Notes: a model not told the origin generated them from the letters alone. Counted from the first letter of the stretch, positions 1 through 12,792 are shown. The stretch is 64,000 bases of DNA from Hygrophila difformis (GCA_030278955.1 JAOANR010000014.1:873920-937919); one strand, 5' to 3'. A program made the numbers and translations.

Positions 1-1
1 A

Positions 2-190
2 CTCCCTCTGTCCCACCCCAAGTGTCCTGTTACTGTTGGGCACGGGAATTAAGGTAGAGTTGGTTTGTGAGTATATAGTGGGGTCCACATAGTTGTTGGA
101 GGGGAAAATTATTTCTATTTATAGAAAGAAGACATTTGTAATGGGACATCCAAAAATAGTAAGTAGGACATTTGGAATGGACGGAGGGAG
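2..190. mobile_element. Stowaway-like MITE
   Basis: The termini are CTCCCTCTGTCCC on the left and GACGGAGGGAG on the right, with TA at the right edge and the A of a presumed TA at base 1. Such termini and a TA target are the hallmark of Tc1/mariner-type Stowaway MITEs. The interior (cccaagtgtcctgttactg) recurs at 54922-55075 and, in the opposite orientation, at 25325-25489 and 28560-28753, so it is one subfamily with four copies here. There is no coding capacity. Confidence 0.85.
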
Positions 191-1357
191 TAAAATTTTA
201 GCAAAATTTTCTTCTTTCCCTTCCTTTATTGCATATATTTTTATTATTTTTATTTTTTTTTCTATTCTTATCATTTCTTTTCTTTTTTCACTAAAAAAAA
301 AAAAAGAAAACTCCCAAACAAAGCCGATTTAAACCTTTATAACTATACCTTCCGAAACTATTGATTAATTCACATTTTCTATGTATGCTATGCTATCTAT
401 CTATATTTGTATCCATTCATTTAATTTAATTAATGCTTTTAGCATACTTCACATTGTAGTATTAGTTTTCCATTGTTAGGTTAGAATTATAACTAAGAGT
501 AGAAATGAAGCAAAAGAAACATTTCGTGGGTTACAGATTGCAGAGTACACAACCCAGAAGAAGAAAAATAAATAAATAGTAAATAACAACAGTACGTGCA
601 TTACTGGTTATTACTAAATGAATTTATACACCCACTAAATAAAAATAACATATACCAACACATGCATGCAGTGGGAGTGGCAGTGGTCCTAACAATTGAA
701 GTAATGGGATATCTTAATCCACAATCTTTGTCAAATTAAATACAGTAGTAATTATTAATAATGCAAGATGGTTGACGACCTAAGTTTGTTTCGAGTACTA
801 ACTACTTTTATTACTATAACTGATCTTCCGCTCCACACACATATATGACATATATATATACTCCTATATATGTCGTTGTGTGTAACAAGTAATTTTAAAC
901 TCATCATTCATCATCGTAAGTTCGTAACTTGTCAAGTTGCCTCTAGAGTAGCCAGTAGTACAATAATAATGCATGGTACCGGCTAGCTACCCTATGTTAA
1001 AATGGGCCCTTATTGGGCTCCGATTGGATCATTGCTACACTTTTGGGCCACTTGTAGTAGGCCATGGCCAGCCCTATACGAAATACTCCTACATGAAGTA
1101 CATACCAAATTACCAATTGAAGACGACCCCACTAATAATTAATTAGTAGAAATTAATCGCGGTCACGGGGCATGCACCCTGCAGCTCATTAATAATTACA
1201 TGCTCATATATGGAATGATAATAAACCATGCATCAAGTACAATATACCCCGTGTAATATAAAATTATAACATCAATAAACAATGATAGTACAAAAATTAA
1301 TTAAAACAAGTACTTCAACGAAGTATATAATACTAGTATAACCATGCATATGCATGT

Positions 1358-1394
<37 letters not shown>

Positions 1395-1499
1395 AACTAA
1401 AGACATCGATCGGGTGTACTCGATCAGCAAAAAGGATATGATAATCATAATAATGTATGTATGTAATTCAAGTAATTGAAAAATTATAGTATGAAGTAG
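191..1499. other. 3' flank of the WRKY gene, no gene seen
   Basis: This AT-rich stretch has no credible coding sequence. Its right part should hold the 3' UTR of the WRKY gene that ends at 1500. A TA dinucleotide run at 1361-1391 is the only clear repeat. Confidence 0.6.
1361..1391. repeat. (TA)n microsatellite
   Basis: About fifteen uninterrupted TA units, roughly 110 bp beyond the WRKY stop codon. Confidence 0.95.
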
Positions 1500-3436
1500 C
1501 TAGGATTCCTGTTTGGGGAAAACAGGAGAAAACATATCTTGCAAGAGTCCATAGTGATCAGACGACTCAGAGGGAGGAAGCTGATGATGATGATGATGAT
1601 GATGCAGTAGTAGGGCGTTTGGGGTTAAACTACTACTACTCTGCTGCTGCTGCTGCTGATAATACAAACTAGTAGTAGTAGTGATGTTGTTGGAACTGCA
1701 GCATCCATGATCATAACTACTTCTACTACTACCACTACTACTGTAGAGATCATTAATAATGTGACGAGGAGTAGGAGGAGGAGGATGAGGATGAGCTACA
1801 GTAGCAGGCATCTGATGATGAACAAACAACTCCTGATGATGAGGGAATCTTAAACTCTGTTGAAGCATCATCATCATCATCGAAGAAGAGGCAAGCATTC
1901 CTCCTCCGGTCATGTGGCCGCGGAGAGTGGCCGGCACATGGTGGTTGTGTTGCCCTTCATACGTCGTCATCACTATTGAAGCCTCTTGGTATGATCTCTC
2001 CACGCGCTTCTTCACCGGGCATTTTTGTGTCGTGCATCTATAGTAGCTTCTGATGCAATAATAATATTACATATCATCAATATAATGTATTGCTTCGTTA
2101 GTTGTCTTAACCATATATAAAAACATTAGTTCGCTAAGTATATACTTGTATAAAGTTCGATGGTCCCTGTCTCCATAAATTTTAAACCCTAATAGTAATA
2201 ATTAACTTTGTAGCTTCCCAAAACCCACTCCCTACGTTTTCCCTTAACCAAGTCAATTCAATTCACCATCAAACTTTTAGTCTTTCACGACTCAAAACTC
2301 AGATTGAAACGTTATTTGATGTGAAATTGGGCACATCCATCGACCGATCGAGCATTATGTTTGGGAATATAATATCAGAAGAGTACTATTGCTTGATCAT
2401 CATCTTGGGGTTTCGAGATTAAGGAACATCAAATCAACGTACCGACCAAATCTAGTATTGACCATTAATTTAAGTGACGATCATTTTTCTGTTCATCCTC
2501 ACTCAATGCAATCTCTATTAAAGCAGTGTTTATAAAAATAAATAAGCGCGAACTGTACTTAATAAAATATTTGAATCTGCAGATAGATAGCTAGATCATA
2601 ATACCAAAAATTTAAGATTGAAATTAACCTGGGATAAGGGCTGTTCTTGACAGCTTTCTGCCCATATTTCCTCCATCTGTATCCATCTTCCAAATGATCA
2701 ACTTCACTTTTTGTCATGAAAGCAAATCGGGGCGGCCTTTCCTTTTTCTCTCCTGATCCCTTCTTCTTCCCTTTAACCCTAATTTCAATTATTTCCAATA
2801 TTTTTCGATTAATAATCTGGTCTAGCTAGAAATTAGGCCGTATAATCCGTGATTACATGTACTCCAGCCAGTATTTTATTATAGTAGTATAAGTATAATA
2901 CATTAATGAACCTACTGTTTCTTGGGGGCGTCTTCTCCGTCATCGGTGGTGCTTCCCTTGGCTGATTTCTTACCCTTGCTAGAATCTTCATCAGCAGCCA
3001 CCGCCTCCGTAGAGGAGGAGGATATGGAGGAGTTGGGTGTTGCGGGTGTTTCGATGCCGACTTTCTCCTTTTCCCCGAGGAGGCCGGAGTATCCATCGGA
3101 AGACATCGCCGGCGACAAGGCAAAAGCGGTGGAAGTAGGTGAGGTGTGATGGTCCGCGGGTTTTTGCAGAAATTTGGTGAAACTTGTTAAGTTGTTGTGA
3201 TCAGGATCGAACATTATTTGGAGATCATCATTTTCAGGAAAGAAAGAAGGATGGTTGGAGAAATTAGCATGGACGGCGGAGGAGGAGGAGTTATAGGAGG
3301 GATAAGAAGCGTAGGCGTCGGGTCCAGTAGTAGCGGCGCTATCGTTAAGATTATTAGGGTTTGGGCGGTGGTTGTCGTCATCATTGAAGGGAAGATGATG
3401 ATGATAGTAGTAAAAATCTCTCAAGTCTTGGGCCAT
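1500..3436 (-). CDS. WRKY transcription factor, group IIc (WRKY71/28/8-like)
   Basis: Three exons on the minus strand: 3436-2916, 2778-2629 and 2049-1500. They join to 406 codons with GT-AG introns of 137 and 579 bp. The single WRKY domain has W209-RKYGQK, followed by a C2H2 zinc finger C229-X4-C234-X23-H258-X-H260, the group II pattern. The second intron falls after the PYPR motif (R224), the conserved WRKY-domain intron site. Before the domain lies a Lys-rich stretch and [13 protein letters not shown], typical of the group IIc WRKY28/71/8 set. The N-terminus is Asn/Ser/His-rich and the C-terminus has poly-Gln and poly-His tracts, partly encoded by CAT/CAG microsatellites. Such proteins bind W-boxes (TTGAC) in the nucleus and act in stress, senescence or branching. 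TTGAC cores occur upstream (for example near 4174), so autoregulation is possible but is inference. Exact orthology is unsettled. Confidence 0.95.
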
Positions 3437-4554
3437 GAAGCTATGGAAATTAAAAGGAGAAAATATTTGGGGAAATTAGGAGATAAGGATTGGTACTAGC
3501 TAGCTCTATAGCTTAATTAGCTCGTTGTAGAAATGACGAAGAAATTAAAATAAATAAAGAATGGGGGAGTTTTGAGGAACAACTTTGGACTTCAACTTGG
3601 TATGTATATATGTTTAGCTATTTATTCCAAAAAAAAAAAAAAAGGAAAAAAGAAATTGGTATGTATATAAGATGGTGTGGTCAGTGGTGTGTAGATGGAA
3701 TTGAGGATATATATACGTGTACTTAAGATGGAATTCAAAGATATTTGGTTGAGGCCTTAGAATTATTAATTAGACTAGGAGTAGTTGGTTGTAGTGTATT
3801 GTGTATATATATATATGTATTGCAATTGCGACTGACTTAATTAGCTTGTGGTAATAATCAGGAGTGGATCTCTACCAATTGAACAAACTAATAGTAGGAG
3901 TAGTAAGTTATATGCCTCCTCCGATCCTCTATAGAAAGACGACAGATCGACTACGTACTGGTACTATAATAGATGATCGAGTAGCCGTCCCGTATGGAAA
4001 CGACGTACATACACAACTCACAATTACGTACATACACAACTGCGATGCTGTCTTATTATTCATTGTGGGACCCGCGAATATAATAAAGAATGGTTTGACA
4101 AATCCAATTTCAATTCAATACTCCATACTAGTACATCAGTAGTATATAATGGTTTCTATCTTGCCACTAAACTTGACATAGATATATAATTCCATCTTTG
4201 CTGCTGCCTGCCTGCAGCTTGATTATTAGCTAATTAGTGTCAAAATCACAAATGTCGTCATTCCACACCACACCTGTCCTCTAGACGACCTAGCTAGCTA
4301 GTAGTTATACATATACATGCATTTTTATGCGTTTTAATTTCCACTGGGAATCAACAAAACAATTATACTAGTAGTAGTAGTAGTAGTTAATAAATGGAGT
4401 ACTAAGCTAGCTTATAGATTCTGAGAAGGATTGGGATTAATGGGTGGTCCAATTGATCGACCAATCCATAATAACTCTTTATTAGTATTAATTGGATATA
4501 CAGTACAATGTATAGAATAAGTATAGAGTACGTGGTGAGATAAATAATGAGATA
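3437..4554. promoter_or_regulatory. Upstream region of the WRKY gene
   Basis: About 1.1 kb separates the WRKY start codon from a Stowaway MITE. It contains TTGAC/GTCAA cores (for example ttgac at 4093 and 4174), which are the binding core of WRKY proteins. There is also an A-tract near 3630-3642, short TA repeats and a TAG repeat near 4372-4386. No coding sequence is visible. Promoter function is inferred from position. Confidence 0.5.
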
Positions 4555-5007
4555 CTCCCTCCGTCCCATTAAAAGTGGCCACTATTCCTTTTTAGGGTGT
4601 CCCATTAAAAGTGGCCACTTTCCCTTTTAAGTAAATTAGATTAACATAGACATGATTAAAAACCCCACAATAATGACAATTGTACTTTCTGCACAAAGTC
4701 CCTATATATGTTTAACCATTAATATCTCAAAATGGGTATAAATAAAAATTATATAAAATATATATTCTAAAACTATACGATTAGACGATTCCAACAAGAT
4801 CACACTTGACTATTTTTGTCTTTCTACATCATTACGATAACATTAAGTCAAAGTTAAATAATAAATATGGTTAAAAGTCAAATGTAAGCATTATAAATTA
4901 GATGGATGAATTAGTCAAATTTACTCACACCACTTTAACTACTAAATCCCACTACCTAAATTCCCGTGCCCAAAAGAAAGGGGCCACTTATATTGGGACG
5001 GAGGGAG
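4555..5007. mobile_element. Stowaway-like MITE, 453 bp
   Basis: Perfect 13-bp terminal match CTCCCTCCGTCCC with its inverse at the right end, and TA on both flanks. The second motif (attaaaagtggccac) appears near both ends in inverted form. It is non-coding. Confidence 0.9.
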
Positions 5008-5440
5008 TACTAATTACAGTGTACTACTTCACTGTATATTATTACTACTTCCACACTAGCTAGTATATATAGAGGTAGGAGAACGGAGACAAATCAGACA
5101 ATAATGTCAACGACGGCGATTAGCGGTAGCTATAGTACTGTAATGGTTTAGTATATACTACATCGATGCCCCCCCTGTAGTAAAAAACATTCAAAGTGGG
5201 TGGGCCAGGGCTACCTATATACCAACAATTATTCAAATTGGTGTATAAGTAGTTAAGTACTACTTAAATTACTGTGAGTGATTTCTATTTAATATTTTAA
5301 TAATTTTATTTATTTATTTATCAATAAATGTAATTTTTTAAATTTTTATAATAATATTTTTCAAAATTTTAATGATAATTAAATTAAATATTAAAGTTAT
5401 ATTTGAATTCCAATTTATTACTTAGTTAGTAACTAAATGC

Positions 5441-5598
5441 AGTTGGCCCCCTGAATGGCATAGAGCTTTGGCGTTTTAAACAAATGTCTCGTGTTCGAGT
5501 GTATGCAGAATTCTGTTTTGGGATATGCAACCCTTCAATGCCCACTAGATTCTTGGGGGATTAGTCTTAGGTCCAATGTTGCTTGGGTACCGCCAAAA
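5441..5598 (+). mobile_element. tRNA-derived SINE, family B
   Basis: The head has a box A-like segment (tggcatagagctttgg) and a box B-like gtgttcgagt. The body has ggattagtcttaggtcc, then an A-rich tail near 5590. The sequence ttagttagt occurs just left (5424 on) and just right of the tail, a plausible target duplication. Related copies lie at 44138-44392 and 63836-63935. No protein is encoded, as expected for a SINE. Confidence 0.6.
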
Positions 5599-5670
5599 AA
5601 AATTTATTTTTAGTTAGTGCTATAACGAAGAGATTTAGTATTAAAATTATTTGACTGTTTCAATTCAAAA

Positions 5671-7735
5671 TAGGGGTGTTAACGAGCCGAACTGAGACCG
5701 AATACTGGTAAGCTCGGCTTGAGCTCGTAAGAATTCGAGCCGAGCTTTGACCGAGCCAAGCGTTGACCGAGCTACTTCGAGCCGATCGTTGACCGACTTT
5801 TGACGAAATCGAGCCTTGCTCGAACAGTCTCATTTTTATTTTCACATAATTTATAAAAAGAAATTTTATTTAATATATTGCATATATTTAATTACATACA
5901 TATTATTTAATCTATATATTTCAATAATTTTAAAAATATATTTATAATTTAAAATTTATTCCATATGTCCCAATAAATATGTCATGTTTGATCCAGACAC
6001 ACTTTAATTTATACTAATATTTTATATAACTTCTATATTTACTAATAAATAAATATATGTATAAAAATAAATATGTATACTAATAAATAAATACTTCTTC
6101 ATTTCATACCCTTTTAAAAGGAGATGAATTAATTGCATGGGGTAGGCCTGTCGGAAATATAGTCATAGACTCTATACACTACAAGAAAATTGCGTTTTAC
6201 CGACCGAAATTACCGACCGACATGATGCGGGTCGGATTTACCGACCGCAGGGCCGACCGCAACATGCGGTCGGTAATTTATAGCCGTTATGGTGGACCCG
6301 GTTTCCGGACGACCACTGCACCGACCAAACTTAATTCGGTCGGTATCACCGACCGAATTACCGACCGCATTTGCGGTCGGTAAAGTTTTTTCAATTTTTT
6401 TCAATTTTTTAAAAGTTTTATTATTTTTAAAAAAATAATTTAATCTACCGACCGCATTACCGACCGAAAATGTCGGTCGCCAAATTTTTTTTCATTTTTA
6501 ATTATTTATTTTTTATTTTTAATAAATGTTTCTTTAATTATTTTTAAAATTTAATTATTCCTTTATTTGAGCATTAATTATTTTATAATTTAATTATTTT
6601 TTATTTCAACCAATTAATTAATTATTTATTTTCTAATTTAATTATTTATATATTTATAATTAATTAATTATTATTTATTTTTTTATTATTTATTTAATTA
6701 ATATATTTATATATTTAATTAATATATAAATAATTTATTTAAATTAATTTAATTATTTATTTCAACCATTTAACAGTTTATAATTTAATTATTTTTTTAA
6801 TTAATATAATTTTAATTTTAATTTTATATTTTAATTTCGTTTTAAATTTCCACATTTTAAATGTATATATGTACTTATATAGGTTATATATATAACATTT
6901 CATAAAAAGACATGAAACATGAAGTGCTCAGATGGTCACACGCGCGAGGGACTTATCTCCCCACCCGGGTTCGAGGCCTCTCCTCAGCAAATTCTATCAA
7001 CATATATACTTGGAGAGGTTTACTATATAGGACACATGTCAGAATATGATTGATCGGTTAGAGACCTAGCCAAGCTGGTTAAGGTTGAGGATGGTAATGG
7101 TGAGGTGGGCGGTTCGAGCCCTCCCAAGAACAATTTTTTCATAAAATAGAATTACCGACCGCAATTTGCGGTCGGTAATGCGGTCGGTAAATCTCTCCGG
7201 GACCTCTTGGGACCAGAGAGTTACCGACCGCAATTGCGGTCGGTAATTCGGTCGGTAAATTTACCGACCACCTTTCGGTCGGTAATTCGGTCGGTAAGTT
7301 TCCGACGTCAAATTTTTTTGGTCGGAGGAAAATTACCTACCAAGGTATTACCGACCGACCCTTGCGGTCGGTGGTGCGGTCGGTAAGCCCCGAAACGACC
7401 CGCATTTCGGGGTTACCGACCGCACCTGCGGTCGGTAAAATCAATTTTTCTTGTAGTGATATTTACTTAGTTTGTATTACAGTATAAACAAATAAAGTAC
7501 TAGTACAATATATTTCAAATGAAATGTATTATATGGGACTTGTATTATAAGTTAATGGAACACGAGCTTGTTCCCGGGCTTTTCGAGCCGAACTCAAATG
7601 TGTTCGGCTTAGTTTGTAAATTATTCGAGTCGAACTCGAACTCGATTCGAGCCTATTCGAGTCGAATTTTGACTGAACTTTGACCGAACCGAGCTCGAAC
7701 TGTTCGCGAACTACCCTGGCTCATTAACACCCCTA
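5671..7735. mobile_element. hAT-type non-autonomous element, interrupted by a CACTA element
   Basis: The terminal inverted repeats are TAGGGGTGTTAACGAGCC on the left and its near-perfect inverse on the right (one mismatch). The 8-bp target duplication ATTCAAAA flanks both sides (5663-5670 and 7736-7743), as expected for hAT. The subterminal parts are rich in gagccga/tcgagcc repeats. Removing the nested CACTA copy leaves about 0.78 kb. No transposase reading frame was seen, so it should be non-autonomous. Confidence 0.85.
6177..7458. mobile_element. CACTA (En/Spm-type) non-autonomous element
   Basis: Starts with CACTACAAGAAAAT and ends with the inverse TTTTTCTTGTAGTG, flanked by the 3-bp duplication ATA (6174-6176 and 7459-7461). 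This is diagnostic of the CACTA superfamily. Subterminal regions carry many copies of ACCGACCG/CGGTCGGT in both orientations, like the transposase-binding repeats of En/Spm. The centre is very AT-rich. Two tRNA-like stretches near 6920-6990 and 7055-7130 carry box B-like gggttcgagg and ggttcgagcc. No transposase is encoded. Confidence 0.9.
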
Positions 7736-7745
7736 ATTCAAAATA

Positions 7746-7960
7746 CTCCCTCTGTTTCTTTTTAAATATTACGTGTTGACTTTTTTTATTGTTCATTGTA
7801 AGACAAAATATAGCCAAGTGAGATTTTGTTGGATTCGTCCCATCTTCTAGTTTACCGAATTTGAGTTATTAATCATTGAAAATGTGCATTGACATACGTG
7901 CAAATGAGAATTCATAAATCACGTTTTTTAAAAGATTTTCAACCAATCACGGTTTTCACT
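7746..7960. mobile_element. Truncated Stowaway-like MITE
   Basis: Begins with CTCCCTCTGTTTC after a TA and has the internal motif agtgagattttgttggattcgtc, which also occurs in the Stowaway copy at 51888-52146. No matching right terminus is evident, so the right edge is approximate. Confidence 0.5.
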
Positions 7961-8100
7961 AAAAGTAAAAAAAATTGTAATTATATTTATTTAAAATGGA
8001 CATGGTGCAATGGGCGATGGCTGTGAGGTGAAACACGTAGTCCGTCACCGTGTCCCCACTGCCCAGTTGTGGTCGCCGGCATTTGACCATCACCCACTAC

Positions 8101-8368
8101 CAGTGGCGGACGCACATGCAAGCTTGATAGGGCTCCAGCCCCACCTGTGAAATCAAAAAAAAAAAAAAAAAAATTATATATAAAAAAAAAATCAGGGAGC
8201 AAACACCACCCCTCCTTCCTCTATACGTATTTCACTTTGAGGCTTCAGGTTTTAGCCCTACTTCCTTCATCCCGCAGCCCTCGAGTTAGCTCCTCCCCTC
8301 CACGTCCGATGGTCGCTTGCCCTCCACGTTCTAGCCCTACCTGTGAAATTTTTCTGGGTCCGCCACTG
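8101..8368. mobile_element. hAT MITE, 268 bp
   Basis: The left end is CAGTGGCGGACGCA and the right end is GGGTCCGCCACTG, inverted copies of each other. Both sides carry the exact 8-bp duplication CCCACTAC (8093-8100 and 8369-8376), diagnostic of hAT insertion. An internal A-tract (8155-8171) and a short repeat of ctgtgaaat are present. It is non-coding. Confidence 0.93.
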
Positions 8369-10659
8369 CCCACTACCATTCAACGCCACGTGGTCAGTAC
8401 TCTATATATGCTCGTCCCTTACTGTGATTTCGGGACTCCACGTCGGTATGTCTCTCTCTCACTAGTCTTAGGGTTTCGGCCTTTTATTTGGATTTTTTAC
8501 GCCCTATACTTATATATACATGCATGGTAAACCTGCAGCTTAGTTGGATTATTATTATTATTCAATTTCATTTCACTTCCAATACCCTAATAATTAGCTT
8601 GGAATATATATAGATCGTATATATGTATATATATAATATATATATATAGTGTATAATAAGTACTACTATTTGTTATCGAGCTAATAATGGAAAGAAAGTA
8701 AGAAATTTGGCAGTGTATAATTAGGAATCACACATGCATGTGCATGGTTCACGACTTTTTCTTTTAATTAATGTTGTCAACATACAACACCAAAAACATC
8801 AACTTTGAAATTTTAAATGGGAAAGTAAAATCATGTGGGAAAGATTTGACCAGATATATATACAAGACAAATATAATTAAAAATAGATTGTAAGAATCCA
8901 TGTTTTCGATTATTACAAAATGAACAAATCTAATAATAAAGATATGGAATTTGTTTTATTGTACTACTAGAAAACAATCCGGATCCGATTGTTAAAATTG
9001 GGATAGTCAACGACACTAACAAATTTTAATTGTAAATTCGGTTGCTAACGAATTTCGGTCGCTAATTTTTTTAAAGACCGAATATATCAATTTTTCCGAT
9101 TCCTAAACAGAAAATTTCTGTAAGGATATACACACATACACCCTGAAAATTTTCTTAAAAACAAACGTTAAAAAAAGACTAAAATTAAGAAAATGTTTAA
9201 AATGTATTTTTTTTTAACCAAAAGAGAAAATAAATAATAAATAATAAATAATTAAAACCAATTTTGATTTTAATTTTAATTTGTGGTGCAGTGCAGCCCA
9301 GAAAAACGGTAAGTAACAGAGAAGCTGCCCTAGTTTTTCATGAATGACTAATAGAAGTAGTAATGAGGAATGAGTGGGACATCAGAATTCAGATCAGACA
9401 CGTACACCCCATAGACATACAGTAGTAAAACATAGACAGCATAACCATGAAGACATACAGATTACAGACTCGCCACATACCCTTAAATTAGCTTCTTCAC
9501 TTCTTGTTCTACTTCGCTACACTTTAATTTTTATTTTTATTTTTCATGAACTAATTAAATACTTTTAAGGGACAAATTATTTCAAGGAATGGAAGCCAAT
9601 TAACTAACATTAATACTATATTTTCAAGACTGAATTACTAGAGAGCAACTGTAATCAAAATTTTCTTCTTCTTCTTTAATCTTTTTTCATTTTTATACAC
9701 GAATTGAAAAAGAAAAAAAAATCATTGTATCCCAAAAAAAAAAACCTTTAACTTTATTGTAACTACTCCTATATATTTTATTATTAAAATCTCCATTCAT
9801 TATTAGATAGTGTAAGACTTTGGACGTTGTCATGTACTCGATCATAAGCTAGTTTGTGATGAATGAAGACATGCATCTGTACTTACTATAGCTATCTATT
9901 TCCCCCTCCCCCCCCCAAAAAAAAAAAAAAAAAGAAAGAAGAAGTCAGATGAAGACCTATTCAAAGGTCTTCAATTCAAATTGGGTATTTTAATAATACT
10001 ATATAGTAGTACTATATACTTACGGTCAGGCCGGAGCCAGGATTTCTACGTGAGAGGGGCAAGGTTGATTGGAATTGATATTTCATTGCTAGTCTCAATT
10101 TTTCTCCTTACTATAAAAAATACTCAATGAAATAACAATATTAACCCCCACTTTTACCCACAAAACATAATAACTAGTCAACTAAACAATCAGTCTACAC
10201 ATAAAACAATCTTAATGCAATCGGATACTGTAGAAATAAGTACCAATTAAGAAACAAGTATGAATTTAAGGAATAAGCAAGGGGAAACTCTAGAAAAGAA
10301 AATGCAAGAGATTTTTTTAATTGGTGGAGAAAAGAAAAGGCAAGGAATAGGAAATAAGGAAGATAATAAATCAAAATTTTATCTAATTCACTATACACTT
10401 CAAAAGAATATTAAATAATGCTTAATTAAGGGCACACCTAATTGACTATATATATATAGGAAAGTAATAGTTGTAAATAATATTCATAATATTTAAAATT
10501 ATTTCATAAATTAAGGCAAGTAATATTAATAATTAATACTCCAAGAAAGTAATAAAAATAAATAATACTCCAATAATATTTTTTTGAGGGGGGCCATGGC
10601 CCTCAAACATAGTGTGGCTCCCGGTGTTATCTTTTACTATTATGCAATTGTGAAAAGAA

Positions 10660-10707
<48 letters not shown>

Positions 10708-10886
10708 CCAACTGCTACTACTACTAAAATTCCCAATCATTTCTCTGGAATCCACCCACTTGCTATGTTTTGAATTAGTCCCTTCCATCCATCTACTATT
10801 TATTTATTTATTTATATTTCCATCTATTGACTCATTAATTTCCATCTATTTATTATTCTGCTTAATTGTATAAAGTAATTGATAGT
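8369..10886. other. Intergenic, degraded repeats, no gene seen
   Basis: No credible coding sequence. A CACTA-like remnant may lie around 8965-9115 (actagaaaacaatccggatc and repeated ggtcgctaa), but no opposite end was found. Segments near 10028-10045 (ggccggagccagg) and 10612-10625 (tgtggctcccgg) resemble inverted hAT ends, without matching duplications. A C/A-tract lies near 9902-9932. Confidence 0.4.
10661..10704. repeat. (AAT)n microsatellite
   Basis: About fourteen AAT/ATA units in a row. Confidence 0.95.
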
Positions 10887-10888
10887 AT

Positions 10889-11057
10889 GAGTTGGGACTT
10901 ACTATAGTGGTCAAGTCCTTCGACTCCCAACCTATAAGTGGTTGGAGTTCGAATTCCCACGGGCGCCCCATTCATTTGCCTTGTTCCCTTTATAATTTGT
11001 GTGTGATGTACTCCCACCACCAATTTCTCATGCCTTTATGAGTCTTCCAAAAAAAAA
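10889..11057 (+). mobile_element. tRNA-derived SINE, family A
   Basis: The head gggacttactatagtggtc plus a box B-like ggagttcgaattccc is followed by the family body (cattcatttgcc, ctcccaccacc) and an A-tail. The flank aagtaattgat on the left resembles aagtaaattgat after the tail, consistent with an imperfect target duplication. Other copies lie at 50063-50224, 55355-55501, 55791-55889 and 57567-57712. Confidence 0.75.
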
Positions 11058-12610
11058 GAAGTAAATTGATTTTATTGCATTAAATTGCTCGATCACTTTA
11101 CCCAAAATAATAATAAGAATAATAATAATAATTCTATCAAGAATTTATCTACTTGGTTGTGATGAGTTTTTGTTTTTACAGTATTTTTGAAGACAATCTG
11201 CTACCATATGATGAGTTTTTGCTTTTACACAAGTGAATCACTGCTTCCAAAACAACTCAGTACAACACTGCGTTGTTATACATATACTAAAACCATCTTC
11301 AACCGAATACACCAAACTCAAATTAAATTAATTATTTACACTAATCATCTGCAATGTCAGTAAATATGGGTGATTAAGGCTCGATAGGACCATTTTGGAA
11401 AACATTAGCAAAGTTATGGCACAAAATTAGAAAACTCCAAACTTGTGGCACCAAATTGAAAAATGGGCAAAGTTACGGCGACAAATTGGCATTTTTTCCA
11501 CTATTAAGGATCCACAAAGTGCCCGCTCGAGTTTCTGTTGGAGCACACTGGCCTGGCAGTCAGTAGTCAAAATATATGTACTCTTCAATCATATACTACT
11601 GTTGTAGTAGTATGTGTTTGATAGGCACCAGCCAGCCAGCATGCCTTAAATTGAATCACAAGATAATAATGAATCCATAACCTGCACGACGGCGGGGTGG
11701 GTACTACTCCTATGATCCTATCTAGCATAATCATCAGACATCAGACATCAGACATCAGACATCAGGCATCAGTCCACATGTCCATGTCCATCCTCGCCAA
11801 TCCCAATTTTCATCCCCAAATTTAAAAAACAACAGATGAGAATAATAGATAGCACGGCGCAATCCATCATCAAACTTGAAATTTAACCCCCACAACACAT
11901 AATACAGGCAAAAACAAAATATAATCACCAAGTACCAGCGACCTCATCACTAGTGTCTACTGTCTAGTGAAGCAGCAGCAGCAGCAGCAGGATATTATTG
12001 CAGATCAAACCAGCTGTGCGTGCACCAAACATTTACATATCATCCCTCCTCTCTAAACATTACATATATACTACAAATGTATAATCAAACTTGTACAAGA
12101 TATATATATCTTATAGCACCAATCTTGCAATTTTGCCCCTTTTTTTGTCACTCGAGGTGCGACTACTTTAATTTGTCAATACAAGCACCTCACGCTAATA
12201 AGAGTGACCATATACAAATGAGTTCTTTGAATTTAAAACTCGGCCCCAAACTCATAAAGCCAGCACAAAGTTGTCGATGAGGCTGAGGGCTGCAGGCGTC
12301 ATTATGGAACAATACACCTAGCTATATAGTATGTGTCTTTTGCATTAGTCATTTTGCCAATGACATGTAAACCAACTACACCACCCTGCATTTTTAATCC
12401 CAAGGGGATTAATAAAACCCATTCCTATCCATTTCATAATGCCACATCAAGTTGAAAGAAATTTTACCTGGTTTCATACGAGGACCTGACCAGTCTGTCC
12501 CGTATGTCTAAGACACCAAACATAAACAGTCACGGCTGTCTCTCAGATTCCATTAGATCGTCAGAATAACAAATGGGTGGTTGGTTGGCAATGTTCGCCG
12601 TCTTCTTTAA
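11058..12610. other. Intergenic and probable 3' UTR of the K+ channel gene
   Basis: No coding sequence is supported. A short tandem array of ACATCAG units lies at 11734-11768 and an AGC run near 11972-11990. The right part (from about 12300) is likely the 3' UTR of the channel gene ending at 12611. Confidence 0.5.
11734..11768. repeat. ACATCAG tandem minisatellite
   Basis: About five successive 7-bp units (catcagacatcagacatcag), the last with one substitution (aggcatcag). Too short and spacer-free to be a CRISPR array. Confidence 0.85.
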
Positions 12611-12792
12611 TCAGTGATGGCTTTCCATGAGATCTGCGAGAGTGATCTTCCCACAATTACCAGCATCGAGCCTTTCAAACTGTTTGCAAATCTGCAATAT
12701 GTCTTTTTCGGATACCTTTCCCATCTCCTTAAGCTTGTAGATCACAAACTCTGATTTGCTGCCGGATAGAGTAAAATGGAAGACAAGTTCAG

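Noticed and set aside
2922..3499. Open frames on the plus strand opposite WRKY exon 1
   Set aside because: They are antisense shadows of a strong coding exon with low-complexity codons, with no family features.
6177..7458. Many repeated ACCGACCG/CGGTCGGT units, CRISPR-like at first sight
   Set aside because: Repeats are short, in both orientations and irregularly spaced, and the block has CACTA ends and a 3-bp duplication. They are subterminal transposon repeats.
10028..10625. Possible hAT element with ends ccggagcca and tggctcccgg
   Set aside because: Ends match poorly and no 8-bp duplication flanks them.
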